64,000 nucleotides of DNA from DATLGB01 sp963726825 (GCA_963726825.1 CAVSDT010000002.1:744001-808000); one strand, 5' to 3'; counted from the first letter of the stretch, positions 25,628 through 34,145 are shown. Numbers and translations: made by a program. The notes: generated by a model from the sequence alone, not told the origin.

Positions 25628-26811
25628 GCCGACACCCGCGCCTGCACGTCGGCGTCGACGCGCATCATCCCGCTGACGTCCTCCGTCGGCCCGTCGACGG
25701 CGAAGGACAGCAGCCGGAGCCCCTGGACGGCGTTCTCCTTCCCCGGCCGCTGGCGGCGCACCCAGCAGTCCAGGTGGTAGCGGCCGGGCGCCAGCCGGTG
25801 CTGGACCTCACCGCCGAGCGTCACGTGCGAGCCCTCCGCGGCGTCCGTGCCGGCCTCGCGCAGGAAGGCGAAGACGTTCGCGCCGTCCTCCGCGCGCACC
25901 TGCACGACGAAGTTGGGCGCCAGGAGCTCCTGCGCGGCCTCCAGCACGACGTCCAGGCGCAGCGGCTCCCCGGGGGCGAGCGTCGCGAGCGGCGCCCCGG
26001 CGCCGTCCAGCAGCTGCGAGCGGACGATGCGGACGTTGACGTCGGAGATGATGCCCTCGGGCTCGGAGCCGTCGGCCCGCGGGCGGGAGAAGTTCATCCG
26101 CAGGTAGCGCGCGGCCGCCTCGTCGGGGGCGCCCGTGTGCCGGACCTCCCCGCGCTCGAGCACCATCGCGCGGTCGCACATGGACTGCACGGTCTCCATG
26201 TCGTGGGTGACCAGGATGATCGTCGTCCCCGCCGCGCGCCGCGCCTTGAAGACGTCCATGCAGCGCCGCGCGAACGCCGCGTCGCCGACCGCGAGCACCT
26301 CGTCGACGAGCAGCACGTCGGCGTCGGCCTCCACCATGACGGCGAAGGCGAGGCGGACCATCATCCCCGAGGAGTAGTTCTTGAGCTTGAGGTCGGCGAA
26401 CTCGCGCAGCTCGGAGAAGTCGAGCACGCTGTCGAAGCGCCGCCGCGCCTCCCGCCGCGTCAGCCCCATCAGGACGCCGTTGAGGATCACGTTCTCACGC
26501 GCGGCGAGCTCGGGGTTGAAGCCGACGCCCAGCTCGATGAACGGGGCCAGGCGACCGGCCACCCGCAGGCGCCCGGAGTCCAGTCCGTAGATGGACGCCA
26601 TCACCTTCAGCAGGGTGCTCTTGCCGGACCCGTTGCGGCCGACGATGCCGAAGAACTCGCCCTGGTGGACCTCGAAGGAGACGCCCTTGAGCGCCTCGAG
26701 CCGGCGGGACTCGATCCGGCGCAACGGGTGCACGACCCGCTCCTTGAGCGAGTCGACCCGGTGGTCGGGGACGTCGAAGGCCTTGTGGAGGTCGTGCGCC
26801 TGGACGACCAT
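25624..26811 (-). CDS. wzt: ABC polysaccharide exporter ATPase with C-terminal glycan-binding domain (Wzt-like)
   Basis: About 395 residues. Residues 1-250 are the nucleotide-binding domain: Walker A GRNGSGKST (58-66), signature KNYSSGMMVRLAFA, Walker B VLLVDEVLAVGD and the switch THD. Residues ~260-395 are a beta-sandwich extension like the Wzt C-terminal domain, which in O9a-type systems recognises the chain-end modification of the glycan before export. The presence of this domain predicts that the exported polymer carries a defined cap; methyltransferases and PhyH enzymes in the same locus are candidates for making it (inference). The ATG at 26811 begins the conserved MVVQAHDLHKAF segment. 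Confidence 0.9.
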   Translation of the reverse strand: MVVQAHDLHKAFDVPDHRVDSLKERVVHPLRRIESRRLEALKGVSFEVHQGEFFGIVGRNGSGKSTLLKVMASIYGLDSGRLRVAGRLAPFIELGVGFNPELAARENVILNGVLMGLTRREARRRFDSVLDFSELREFADLKLKNYSSGMMVRLAFAVMVEADADVLLVDEVLAVGDAAFARRCMDVFKARRAAGTTIILVTHDMETVQSMCDRAMVLERGEVRHTGAPDEAAARYLRMNFSRPRADGSEPEGIISDVNVRIVRSQLLDGAGAPLATLAPGEPLRLDVVLEAAQELLAPNFVVQVRAEDGANVFAFLREAGTDAAEGSHVTLGGEVQHRLAPGRYHLDCWVRRQRPGKENAVQGLRLLSFAVDGPTEDVSGMMRVDADVQARVSA

Positions 26812-26849
26812 GGGGGCGGTGGTTGGTGATGGCCGCGGAATCGGCGCCG

Positions 26850-26859
26850 ACCATACACT
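26850..26859. promoter_or_regulatory. Overlapping -10-like boxes between wzt and the divergent transferase
   Basis: TATGGT on the minus strand (26850-26855) and TACACT on the plus strand (26854-26859) overlap by two bases. The plus box ends 10 bases before the ATG at 26870; the minus box lies 38 bases before the wzt ATG. Confidence 0.35.
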
Positions 26860-26869
26860 CGCCGGCGCG

Positions 26870-27754
26870 ATGCTCGCCTTCGGTTCGGCCGTCACCAAGC
26901 CCGACGTGTACGCCCGCTGCGCGGCGGCGGGGCTCGCACGGGTCACCGAGCCGGACTCCCTCGTGCTCGACCGCCCGTCGATCGGCTCCCTCCAGGCCTC
27001 CTACAACGCGCTGCTGGACGAGCTGGCCCCCCGCGAGGACCTCGAGGCGGTGGTCCTGCTCCATCAGGACACCGAGATCGTCGACCCGGACTTCTGCGAG
27101 GTGGTGCGCGAGACGCTGCGCGACCCCGACGTCGGCCTGATCGGCTGCGTCGGCGCCGTCGGCGTGCGCTCCATCGCCTGGTGGGAGGGGTCGGTGACCT
27201 GCGCGTCGTTCTCCCATCGCTACCACGAGCACGGCGGCGGGGACCTGCCCGCGTTCTCCTGGGCCTGGTCGGACGCGCCGCCGTACGCCCGCATGGGGGA
27301 GGTCGACACGATCGACGGCTTCCTGCTCGTCCTGTCGCCCTGGGTGGCCCGCAACGTGCGCTTCGACGAGCGCCTGGGCAACCTGCACGGCTACGACTAC
27401 GACTACTGCCTCCAGGTGCGCGACAGCGGCCGCAAGGTCGTCACGGCCGGCTTCCGCGCCGTCCATCACCACTCGCTCGTGCTCGTCAACGAGCCGGAGT
27501 CGTGGGTGGACGCGCACATCCAGGTCGCCGAGAAGTGGGACGGGCGGGGCCTCGGCGTCGCCGACACGCCCGGCTCCTGGCGCGAACGGGCGCTCCGTGC
27601 GGAGGCCGAGCGCGACGCCGCGCGGGCGATCGACCACGGCCTCGACCTCGAGACGCGCGCGAAGGCCTCGTTCCTGCGGCGCGCCCTCGCCGAGACCACC
27701 GAGAGCGTCTCCTGGCGCCTCACGGCCCCCCTGCGGCGGTCCGGCGGCTCATGA
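26870..27754 (+). CDS. Glycosyltransferase-like family protein (PF13712-type), copy 1
   Basis: A 294-residue protein with a short GT-A-like core: SYNALLDE, VVLLHQDTEIVDPDF, the repeated VGLIGCVGAVGVRSIAWWEG, and FDERLGNLHGYDYDYCLQVRDSGRKV. The HQD in strand 4 corresponds to the DxD position of GT2 enzymes. A charged helical tail (AEAERDAARAI) ends in the SWRLTAPLRR segment common to transferases of surface-glycan loci. The donor sugar is unknown. It overlaps its paralogue by ATGA. Confidence 0.75.
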   Translation: MLAFGSAVTKPDVYARCAAAGLARVTEPDSLVLDRPSIGSLQASYNALLDELAPREDLEAVVLLHQDTEIVDPDFCEVVRETLRDPDVGLIGCVGAVGVRSIAWWEGSVTCASFSHRYHEHGGGDLPAFSWAWSDAPPYARMGEVDTIDGFLLVLSPWVARNVRFDERLGNLHGYDYDYCLQVRDSGRKVVTAGFRAVHHHSLVLVNEPESWVDAHIQVAEKWDGRGLGVADTPGSWRERALRAEAERDAARAIDHGLDLETRAKASFLRRALAETTESVSWRLTAPLRRSGGS

Positions 27755-28659
27755 TCGTCTTCGGCACCGCCCTGGCCGACGAGGAGGCCTACGCGCGCTA
27801 CGCGGCCCCCGGCATCCAGCTCGCCCGCGAGGAGGACGGGATCGCCTACGCGTTCGCGCCCGTCGCGCCGATCGGCCGCGCCTACAACCTGCTGCTGGAC
27901 GCCGCCGCGACCCATGAGGACCTCGAGGCGTTCGTGATCGTCCACCCGCGCTGCGAGATCACCGACACCGACTTCGTCGCGAAGGTCCGGGCCGAGCTCG
28001 CAGACCCCGGCGTCGCGATCGTCGGCTGCGTCGGGGCCCGTGACGTCACCTCCATCGCCTGGTGGGACGCCGCGCTCGTCGCCGGCCCCGTCGTGCGCCG
28101 CTACGGCGACCACGGGGGCGGCGAGCTGCCCCTGCACGGCTGGCGCGACGCCGAGCCCGCGCCCGGCGACGTCGAGGTGGTGGACGGCAACCTGCTCGTC
28201 CTCAGCCCGTGGGCGGTGCGCAACCTGCGCTTCGACGAGCAGCTGTGGCTGGGCTACGGCTTCGACATCGACCTGTGCCTCCAAGCGCTCGAGGCCGGCC
28301 GCAAGGTCCGGGTCGCGCCGCTGTCGGTCACGCTCCACCAGGGCTTCGAGCTCGTCGAGGTCCCCGAGACGTGGGCCGCGGCGCACGTCGCGTTCGCGAC
28401 CAAGTGGGGCCACCGGCTGCGGCCGATGCCGGCGGAGGAGGATGACGTCGAGTGGCGCGAGCGGGCCCGCCGGGCCGAGGCCGAGCGCGACGCGGCGCGC
28501 GCGATGACCGCCGGGCGCGCCCTGATGGCCGACGCGGAGCTGGGTCGCCTCCAGGAGGCGTTCGACGCGGCGACGGGCACCCTCGGCTGGCGGCTCACCG
28601 AGCCGCTGCGACGCGGCAACCAGCTGCGCCGCGAACGCGCGCGGCGCAAGCTGCCCTAG
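27751..28659 (+). CDS. Glycosyltransferase-like family protein (PF13712-type), copy 2
   Basis: A 302-residue paralogue of the gene before it, sharing order and spacing of motifs: YNLLLDAA, GCVGARDVTSIAWWD, VVDGNLLVLSPWAVRNLRFDE, DIDLCLQALEAGRKV and a tail AEAERDAARAM ... GWRLTEPLRR. The HQD of copy 1 is here HPR, so the candidate metal/donor-binding acid is lost. It may be a non-catalytic partner or have a different mechanism (inference). The stop shares CTAG with the convergent methyltransferase. Confidence 0.72.
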   Translation: MIVFGTALADEEAYARYAAPGIQLAREEDGIAYAFAPVAPIGRAYNLLLDAAATHEDLEAFVIVHPRCEITDTDFVAKVRAELADPGVAIVGCVGARDVTSIAWWDAALVAGPVVRRYGDHGGGELPLHGWRDAEPAPGDVEVVDGNLLVLSPWAVRNLRFDEQLWLGYGFDIDLCLQALEAGRKVRVAPLSVTLHQGFELVEVPETWAAAHVAFATKWGHRLRPMPAEEDDVEWRERARRAEAERDAARAMTAGRALMADAELGRLQEAFDAATGTLGWRLTEPLRRGNQLRRERARRKLP

Positions 28660-29663
28660 TCGCCGAGCGCGTCGCGGATCTCGCGCTTGGAGACCACGGA
28701 CGCGTCCGTGGCGACCCCGGCGGAGCGGCGGATCTGCGACAGGCGCTCCGCGACGGAGAACGCGCTGGAGTCCAGCAGGCGGCGCAGGACGGCCTCCTGG
28801 CGGGCGACCTTGGCCTGCAGCGCCCACAGCTCGATGAGCCGCGTGTGCTGGGTGGCGAGCTGGTGCACGCGGTTGGCCTCGAGGCGCTCGAGGACGGGGT
28901 GGCGGTCGAACGGATCCACGACCGCCGCGACGGCGTCCGACCAGGGCGCGTCGGTGGACCAGGCGACGCCGAAGCCGAAGAACACGGGCACGGCGGCGAA
29001 GCGGACGTCGGCACGGCCGGCGGCGAAGTCCTCCACGGCGGTGCGGACCCCGTTGCGCGGACCGCCCTCGTGCTTGGCGGAGTTCGGGTAGGGCAGGCCG
29101 CCGCCCGGGACGATCCCCTCGTTGCCGGGGAAGATGCCGCCCTCGGTGCCCGCGGTGGGGTGGATCGCGTCGGCGGGGAGGGAGGAGGCGGCGTGGTAGT
29201 CGTCGCGGCGCGCGTGCGGCCAGCACACGTCGTGGAAGAGCAGCAGCGGCAGCTCGGCGCCCGGGGCGCGCTCGGAGAGGATGCGCAGCTCCTCCGTGAC
29301 CGTCCACCAGTTGTGGTCGCCGTCGAGGACGATCGCGTCGGGCAGCTCGATGCGCGGCAGCGCGTCGAGGCTCGTCTCGCGGATCAGCTCGAGGCCCGCG
29401 TGCTCCTCCGCGAGGGCGACCAGGTCGGGCTGGGGCATCGGGTCGACGGCGCCGATCGTGGCGCCCGTCGTGGCCGCCCAGGCGACGAGGAGGCGGGTCA
29501 GGTCGCCGGCGAAGGCCCCGACCTCCACGACGGACCGCGCGCCCGCCGCCTCCAGGCACGGCAGCATCAGCTCCGCGGACTGGGCCAGGGAGACGCCCCA
29601 GTGGTCGGGGTCGTGGGCGTAGGGGTCGAGGCCGAAGAGGGGGCTGTCGCGTGTGTCCGTCAC
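28656..29663 (-). CDS. Class I SAM-dependent methyltransferase, glycan locus
   Basis: About 335 residues. The Rossmann core shows VVEVGAFAGDLTRLLVAW (motif I), IGAVDPMPQ, and DAIVLDGDHNWWTVTEELRIL followed by PLLLFHDVCWPHARRD, an arrangement (DGDHxW, HD) of Methyltransf_24-type enzymes that modify sugars. The C-terminal ~100 residues are helical. It is the last gene of a minus-strand operon with the acyltransferase upstream (GTGA overlap). Target probably a sugar of the exported glycan. Confidence 0.8.
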   Translation of the reverse strand: MTDTRDSPLFGLDPYAHDPDHWGVSLAQSAELMLPCLEAAGARSVVEVGAFAGDLTRLLVAWAATTGATIGAVDPMPQPDLVALAEEHAGLELIRETSLDALPRIELPDAIVLDGDHNWWTVTEELRILSERAPGAELPLLLFHDVCWPHARRDDYHAASSLPADAIHPTAGTEGGIFPGNEGIVPGGGLPYPNSAKHEGGPRNGVRTAVEDFAAGRADVRFAAVPVFFGFGVAWSTDAPWSDAVAAVVDPFDRHPVLERLEANRVHQLATQHTRLIELWALQAKVARQEAVLRRLLDSSAFSVAERLSQIRRSAGVATDASVVSKREIRDALGD

Positions 29664-30826
29664 TGGGCGCGTGAGGGTAGAACCTCTTGGACCGGCGCCG
29701 GCGGCGGGCCGCGCCGCGGCAGCCGGCCCGTCAGCGTCAGCACGGGACGCTCGACGAGCACCCAGGACAGCGTGGCGGCGCAGAGGGTCAGGCCCAGCAC
29801 GACCGGTCCCACGAGCCACACGGACCGGCCGGCGAGCCACTCCGTCAGGGGGTAGTGCCAGAGGAAGATGCCGTAGGAGATCAGCCCGAGGGCCGCGGCC
29901 GGCCCGGTGGCGAGGGCACGCACGGGGAGGGACGGGCGCGCGAGGTCGGGGAGGACGACCGGGCCGAGCAGGCACAGGGCGACGAGCGCGAAGGCCACGG
30001 TCTCCAGCCGCACCTCGCCCGGGGTCTCGAGCAGCGCGACGCGCGGCAGCAGCCCGGCGTAGCTGAGCACGAGCAGGACGATGAGCGCCGCGGTGAACCA
30101 CGGGCCGCCGGCGGCGAAGGCCCGCACGGCGGCGGGTCGCTCGGCGACGGGACGGCCTGCCCAGGCGGCGTGCCCGACGGCCAGGCCCATCCCGACCGCG
30201 AACCACGGCCACTTCCCGAGCACCGTGTTGGGCAGCACGGACGGTCCGTCGCCCGCCAGGACGGCGGTGAGCGCCACCGTCGCCGGCACCGACAGCGCGA
30301 GCGCCCACAGCTCCAGCCGGACCTGGGCCTGCGGTGTGCGGCCGGCGAGCGCGCGCGCGGCCAGCCAGGCCAGCAGCGGCAGGACGAGGTAGAAGGTCAG
30401 CTCGGTCGACAGCGACCAGGCGACGCCGATCCCGCCGAGCACCGTGTCGGTGGAGTAGACCTGCAGCAGCCCCCAGTAGGCCCACCAGCGGTCCCCGAAG
30501 GCGCCGTTGACCTCGTCGGGGAGCAGGAGGCCCAGCACCAGGAGCGCCACCCAGTAGGCGGGCAGGATGCGCCCGAGGCGCCGCAGGGCGTAGCGGCGGC
30601 GGTCGGGACCGGGCACGCCGTCCAGGCGGGCCGCGACCCAGGGCCGGTACAGCAGGAACCCCGAGAGGGCGAAGAACAGGGCCACCCCGGCGTTGAGGCG
30701 GCCGCTGAGCGGCCCCAGCGCCCCCTCGGCGGTGAACCCCGACGTGAAGGCGACGTGCGTCCCCACCACGGCAAGCGCCGCGAGGGCACGCAGGCCGTCG
30801 ACGGCCGGCCGACGGTCGGCGCTCAT
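29660..30826 (-). CDS. Acyltransferase family 3 membrane protein
   Basis: A 388-residue integral membrane acyltransferase with about ten helices. The family start RRPAVDGLRALAALAVVGTH includes the conserved R-x10-H pattern (the His in VVGTH), and FALSGFLLYRPW, RRLGRILPAYW and YGIFLWHYPLTEWLAG match the family. These proteins move acyl groups (often O-acetyl) onto surface polysaccharides at the membrane. It sits between two methyltransferases with ATGA and GTGA overlaps, so all three are translated together. Confidence 0.9.
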   Translation of the reverse strand: MSADRRPAVDGLRALAALAVVGTHVAFTSGFTAEGALGPLSGRLNAGVALFFALSGFLLYRPWVAARLDGVPGPDRRRYALRRLGRILPAYWVALLVLGLLLPDEVNGAFGDRWWAYWGLLQVYSTDTVLGGIGVAWSLSTELTFYLVLPLLAWLAARALAGRTPQAQVRLELWALALSVPATVALTAVLAGDGPSVLPNTVLGKWPWFAVGMGLAVGHAAWAGRPVAERPAAVRAFAAGGPWFTAALIVLLVLSYAGLLPRVALLETPGEVRLETVAFALVALCLLGPVVLPDLARPSLPVRALATGPAAALGLISYGIFLWHYPLTEWLAGRSVWLVGPVVLGLTLCAATLSWVLVERPVLTLTGRLPRRGPPPAPVQEVLPSRAQ

Positions 30827-31533
30827 CGCGCCCGGCGGGCCTGCAGTCGGTTGCGGGCCGTGATCGCACCCACCCGCAGGCGGTCGCGGATCAGCCGCGG
30901 GGCGTCGTCGCGCAGGGCACGCAGGACCTCGGGCGTGGAGTAGTTCAGGACGCCGAGCCGGACGGCGTCGGGCTGGTGGTCGTAGAGCTCCTGCGCCTCC
31001 ACGAGGCTCGGGAACGTCTGGAGGTCGATGTCGAGGTCGCGGCCGTGGGCGCCGATCCCGACGACGTGGAAGGGAAGCAGCGGATGCCCGATCCCGGCCA
31101 CCCAGGTGGACTCGAAGTCGGCGAGCACCGCGCGCATCCCCTCGGGGGTGAAGCGGAAGAAGTCGCTCGGATAGCCGTGGATGCCGAACAGCATCACGGA
31201 GGAGACGATGCAGATCCCACCGTCGCGGCTCGTGACGCGGGCCAGCTCGCGCCCGGCCTGGGGCGGGTCGGCGCAATGCTCGAGCGTGTCGACGCACAGC
31301 GCGGTCCCGACCTCGCCGTCGGAGAAGCTCAGCCCGCGCAGGTCCTCGACGCGGTCGACGCCGGGGCCCAGGCGCATGTCGGTCCCGAGGATGTCGCGGT
31401 CGGGGAAGAGGGAGCGCAGGTCGCCCTGCTGGTGCGCCTCCACCTGCATCGCGCCGAACTCGACCATCGGGTCTCGAAGCTCCAGCGCGCGGGCCGCGTC
31501 GGCCACGAAGGCCCGGATCAGCGGCTGCGCCAC
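30823..31533 (-). CDS. Methyltransferase type 11-like protein
   Basis: About 236 residues. Weak motif I (MVEFGAMQVEAHQQGDL) but clear later motifs: DILGTDMRLGPGVDRVEDL, SFSDGEVGTALCVDTLEHC and an aromatic FFRFTPEGMRAVL helix. This suits a Methyltransf_11 enzyme or a degenerate relative acting on glycans. The GTG at 31533 lies 7 bases after the upstream stop; other starts would overlap the dioxygenase gene. Substrate unknown. Confidence 0.7.
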   Translation of the reverse strand: MAQPLIRAFVADAARALELRDPMVEFGAMQVEAHQQGDLRSLFPDRDILGTDMRLGPGVDRVEDLRGLSFSDGEVGTALCVDTLEHCADPPQAGRELARVTSRDGGICIVSSVMLFGIHGYPSDFFRFTPEGMRAVLADFESTWVAGIGHPLLPFHVVGIGAHGRDLDIDLQTFPSLVEAQELYDHQPDAVRLGVLNYSTPEVLRALRDDAPRLIRDRLRVGAITARNRLQARRAR

Positions 31534-31540
31534 GGCGGGA

Positions 31541-32581
31541 TCAGACGGCGAGCGGCCGGTACGCCTCGGGGAAGGCGGAGGCCCCGAAGAACCAGCTCTC
31601 CACGGCGTAGCGCGGGTTGGGCATCGACGGGTCCGAGCCGGTCTGATGGAGGAACAGGTCGTCGAAGAGGAGCGCGTCCCCGGGCTCGAAGACGGGGCGC
31701 TCGATCGGCGTGTCCCCGGCCGCCTCGCGCGCGTTGGCGTCCGAGATCTGGATGTCGATGAACGTGTCGTCGGTACCCGCCGCCACGATGTGCTCGAGGC
31801 GCTTGGGGACGATGTCGAGGCCCGGGGCGACGTCGCCGCAGCGCGACAGGGACAGCCACAGGTTGAGCGCGCGCACCTCGCCCATGAACTTGCCGTCCTG
31901 GTGCCAGGCGCCGGTGACCGTCGGCTCGGCCTTGCGCAGCGTCGTCTTCTCGGCCGAGAGCAGCAGCGGCTCGCCGAGGTAGCCCTCGACGAGGGCGTCG
32001 AAGTTCGCCCGGCGCAGCAGCCGCAGCAGATCGGCGGCGAGCTTCGGCGAGTCGGCGGCCAGGACCCCGCCGCCCTCCTGGATCCACGGGCGCAGGTCGT
32101 CGAGCGGGCCGTAGGGCGCGGCAGGGACGAACTCGTCGTAGTAGCCGGGCGTGCCCGCGCCACCGGCCTGCATGGCGGTCCGCTCGGCGAAGGCGCGGTC
32201 GATCTCGGCGGCCAGCGCGAGGGCGTCCTCGCGGCCGACGAGGCCGCGCACGAGCAGGCAGCCGTCGCGGAGGATGCCGGCGCGCAGCAGGCCGGGCGTG
32301 ACGTCGGCGGCAGCGATCTCCGGCAGGCGCTGCTGCGGCAGGGCGGCGGTGTCCGGCTCGGGGTGGCTGGGCGTGCGGCCGTCGCCGCCGAGCATGGCCA
32401 GGCCGAGCTCGTGGCGCACCCGCAGCAGGCGGCGCTCGGCGTCGCGGTCCTCGCGGCCCCCCGTCGCCTCGGCGAGGCGGTCGAGCTCGTCGCGCAGCTC
32501 CCGCGGGTCGCGGTCGGCGACGGCGGTGAACGCTGCGGCGGCCGCGCCCGGCTGCCTGTCGCGGCGGCGGAAGAGCTTCAT
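31541..32581 (-). CDS. Phytanoyl-CoA dioxygenase-like (PhyH) Fe(II)/2-oxoglutarate enzyme, copy 1
   Basis: A 346-residue non-haem iron oxygenase. The facial triad is His227/Asp229 (AWHQDG) and His312 (FLHQTG), with Arg324 (NPRYAVE) in place to bind 2-oxoglutarate, so it looks catalytically complete. PhyH enzymes hydroxylate or otherwise oxidise unactivated C-H bonds. In this locus the substrate is likely a glycan sugar, its lipid or an attached acyl group (inference). An N-terminal ~90-residue basic helical extension is extra. A leaderless -10 (TACGCT) sits 6 bases before the ATG. Confidence 0.82.
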   Translation of the reverse strand: MKLFRRRDRQPGAAAAAFTAVADRDPRELRDELDRLAEATGGREDRDAERRLLRVRHELGLAMLGGDGRTPSHPEPDTAALPQQRLPEIAAADVTPGLLRAGILRDGCLLVRGLVGREDALALAAEIDRAFAERTAMQAGGAGTPGYYDEFVPAAPYGPLDDLRPWIQEGGGVLAADSPKLAADLLRLLRRANFDALVEGYLGEPLLLSAEKTTLRKAEPTVTGAWHQDGKFMGEVRALNLWLSLSRCGDVAPGLDIVPKRLEHIVAAGTDDTFIDIQISDANAREAAGDTPIERPVFEPGDALLFDDLFLHQTGSDPSMPNPRYAVESWFFGASAFPEAYRPLAV

Positions 32582-32587
32582 GGCGCG

Positions 32588-32593
32588 AGCGTA
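32588..32593 (-). promoter_or_regulatory. -10 box (TACGCT) for PhyH copy 1
   Basis: On the minus strand TACGCT ends 6 bases before the ATG at 32581. The same box and following CGCGCC precede PhyH copy 2 at 34120-34125, so the promoter seems to have been duplicated with the gene. Confidence 0.5.
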
Positions 32594-32595
32594 GC

Positions 32596-33183
32596 TCAGG
32601 CGCCAACGGGCCTGGCGGGCGCGCCGACGACCGTCGCGCCCGGCGCCACGTCGTCCACGACGACGGCGTTGGCGCCGATCGTGGCGCCGGCGCCGATGCG
32701 CACGGGACCGATGACCTTCGCCCCGGTCCCGATGGCGACGTCGCGCTCGATCGTGGCACCGCGCGGGTCGCCGGCCTTCAGGCCGATCGTCACCCAGGGG
32801 GCGAGGGTGACCCCCGGCCCGATCTCGACCAGTCCGTCGATGACGACCTGGCCGTGGATCACGTAGACGCCCGGGGCGACGAGGACCGGGTCGCCGATCG
32901 ACACCTGCGCGAGCGCCATCGACCCGCGGTGCGCGAGACGCGGCAGGACGGGGACGCCGCGGGCCTGCGCGCGGGCCTTGACCCGGTACAGCGCCTGGGC
33001 GAGGAACGCGTCGCTGGTCCAGCACAGGCGCAGGATCAGGCGGGCCACCGCCAGCGTCCCCTGCGCATCCGACGCCTCACCCCGGAAGGCCGCGGTGGCG
33101 CGGGCGTCGGCGACGACGGCCTCGCGCAGCCGCGGGTGGCGCGCACGCAGGGACCGCCAGAACGCCGCCGCCTCGTCGGCCAT
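32596..33183 (-). CDS. Hexapeptide-repeat acetyltransferase (serine O-acetyltransferase-like)
   Basis: A 195-residue protein. Residues ~100-195 form left-handed beta-helix hexapeptide repeats (IGDPVLVAPGVYVIHG, IGPGVTLAPWVTIG, IGTGAKVIGPVRIG, IGANAVVVDDV) ending in the CysE-type cap VVGAPARPVG. The helical N-terminus also resembles serine acetyltransferases. In a glycan locus it more likely O- or N-acetylates a sugar or a serine substituent than supplies cysteine. It lies between the two PhyH genes; its ATG overlaps the stop of PhyH copy 2 by one base (TGATG). Confidence 0.8.
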   Translation of the reverse strand: MADEAAAFWRSLRARHPRLREAVVADARATAAFRGEASDAQGTLAVARLILRLCWTSDAFLAQALYRVKARAQARGVPVLPRLAHRGSMALAQVSIGDPVLVAPGVYVIHGQVVIDGLVEIGPGVTLAPWVTIGLKAGDPRGATIERDVAIGTGAKVIGPVRIGAGATIGANAVVVDDVAPGATVVGAPARPVGA

Positions 33184-34112
33184 CAGACCGCCAGCGGCGC
33201 GTAGCCGTCCGGGAACGCGGAGGCCCCGAAGAACCAGCACTCCACGGCGTAGCGCGGGTGACGCATCGACGGGTCCGATCCCGTCGCGTGGAGGAAGCGG
33301 TCGTCGAAGAGCAGCGCGTCGCCGGGGGCGAAGGCCGGGCGGACGATCGGGTGCGGGGCCGCCGCCTCCTCGGCCATGCGGCGCGAGACCTGGAAGTCGA
33401 TCATCGCGTCGTCGGTGCCGGCGGTGACGAGGTGCTCCAGCCGCCGGGGGACCAGGTCGAGGCCGGGGGCGTCGACGCCGCAGTCCGACAGCGACAGCCA
33501 GAGGTTCAGCGCGCGCACCTCGCCCATGAACGCGCCGTCCTGGTGCCAGGCGCCGGCGACGGTCGGCTCGGCCTTGCGCAGGGTGGTCTTGTGCGTCGAG
33601 ATCGTGGCCGGCTCACCGAGGTAGCCCTCCACGAGCTGGGGGACGCCGGCCTGCTCGAGCAGGGCGAGGGTCTCGTGCGCGAGCCGCGGCGAGTCGCAGG
33701 CCAGGACGCCGCCGCCCTCCTCGATCCACGGGCGCATGTCGGGCAGGTCGTCGCCACCGCGCTCGGGGACGAAGGGGAGGTACCACTCGGGTTGCGGCGG
33801 GCGGCCGGCGCGCTCGCCCGCGCGGGCGGCGAAGGCCCGCTCGATGCCGTCCGCGAGCGCGGTGGCGCGGCCACGGGGGATCAGACCGCGGACGAGCAGG
33901 CAGCCGTCGCGCAGGATGGCGGCGCGCAGGACCGCGGGGGTGAGGCCGGCGGGGGCCAGCGCAGGGAGCGGGTCGCCCACGGGGAGGCCGGGAGCCGGCT
34001 CGGCGTGCCGCGGCGCGGCGTGGGGCTCCTGCACCCGGCGCAGCCCCTCCCGGTGGCGCTCGCGCAGCTCCTGCGACCGGTCGGGCCGGCGGCGGCGCTT
34101 GAGCAGGTCCAT
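33183..34112 (-). CDS. Phytanoyl-CoA dioxygenase-like (PhyH) Fe(II)/2-oxoglutarate enzyme, copy 2
   Basis: A 309-residue paralogue of the gene at 31541-32581, close to identical over long segments (KTTLRKAEPTV, MGEVRALNLWLSLS, GDALLFDD, CWFFGASAFP). The triad is His190/Asp192 and His275, with Arg287 for 2-oxoglutarate, so it too looks active. The N-terminal extension is shorter than in copy 1. It heads the minus-strand run of glycan-modification genes. Its leaderless -10 (TACGCT, 7 bases before the ATG) is part of a divergent spacer of 33 bases. Confidence 0.82.
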   Translation of the reverse strand: MDLLKRRRRPDRSQELRERHREGLRRVQEPHAAPRHAEPAPGLPVGDPLPALAPAGLTPAVLRAAILRDGCLLVRGLIPRGRATALADGIERAFAARAGERAGRPPQPEWYLPFVPERGGDDLPDMRPWIEEGGGVLACDSPRLAHETLALLEQAGVPQLVEGYLGEPATISTHKTTLRKAEPTVAGAWHQDGAFMGEVRALNLWLSLSDCGVDAPGLDLVPRRLEHLVTAGTDDAMIDFQVSRRMAEEAAAPHPIVRPAFAPGDALLFDDRFLHATGSDPSMRHPRYAVECWFFGASAFPDGYAPLAV

Positions 34113-34119
34113 GGGCGCG

Positions 34120-34138
34120 AGCGTATCGGGCGTAGGGT
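34120..34138. promoter_or_regulatory. Divergent -10 boxes between PhyH copy 2 and the GT2-WsaF gene
   Basis: TACGCT on the minus strand (34120-34125) ends 7 bases before the ATG at 34112. TAGGGT on the plus strand (34133-34138) ends 7 bases before the TTG at 34146. Both fit leaderless initiation. Confidence 0.45.
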
Positions 34139-34145
34139 GCTCGGC

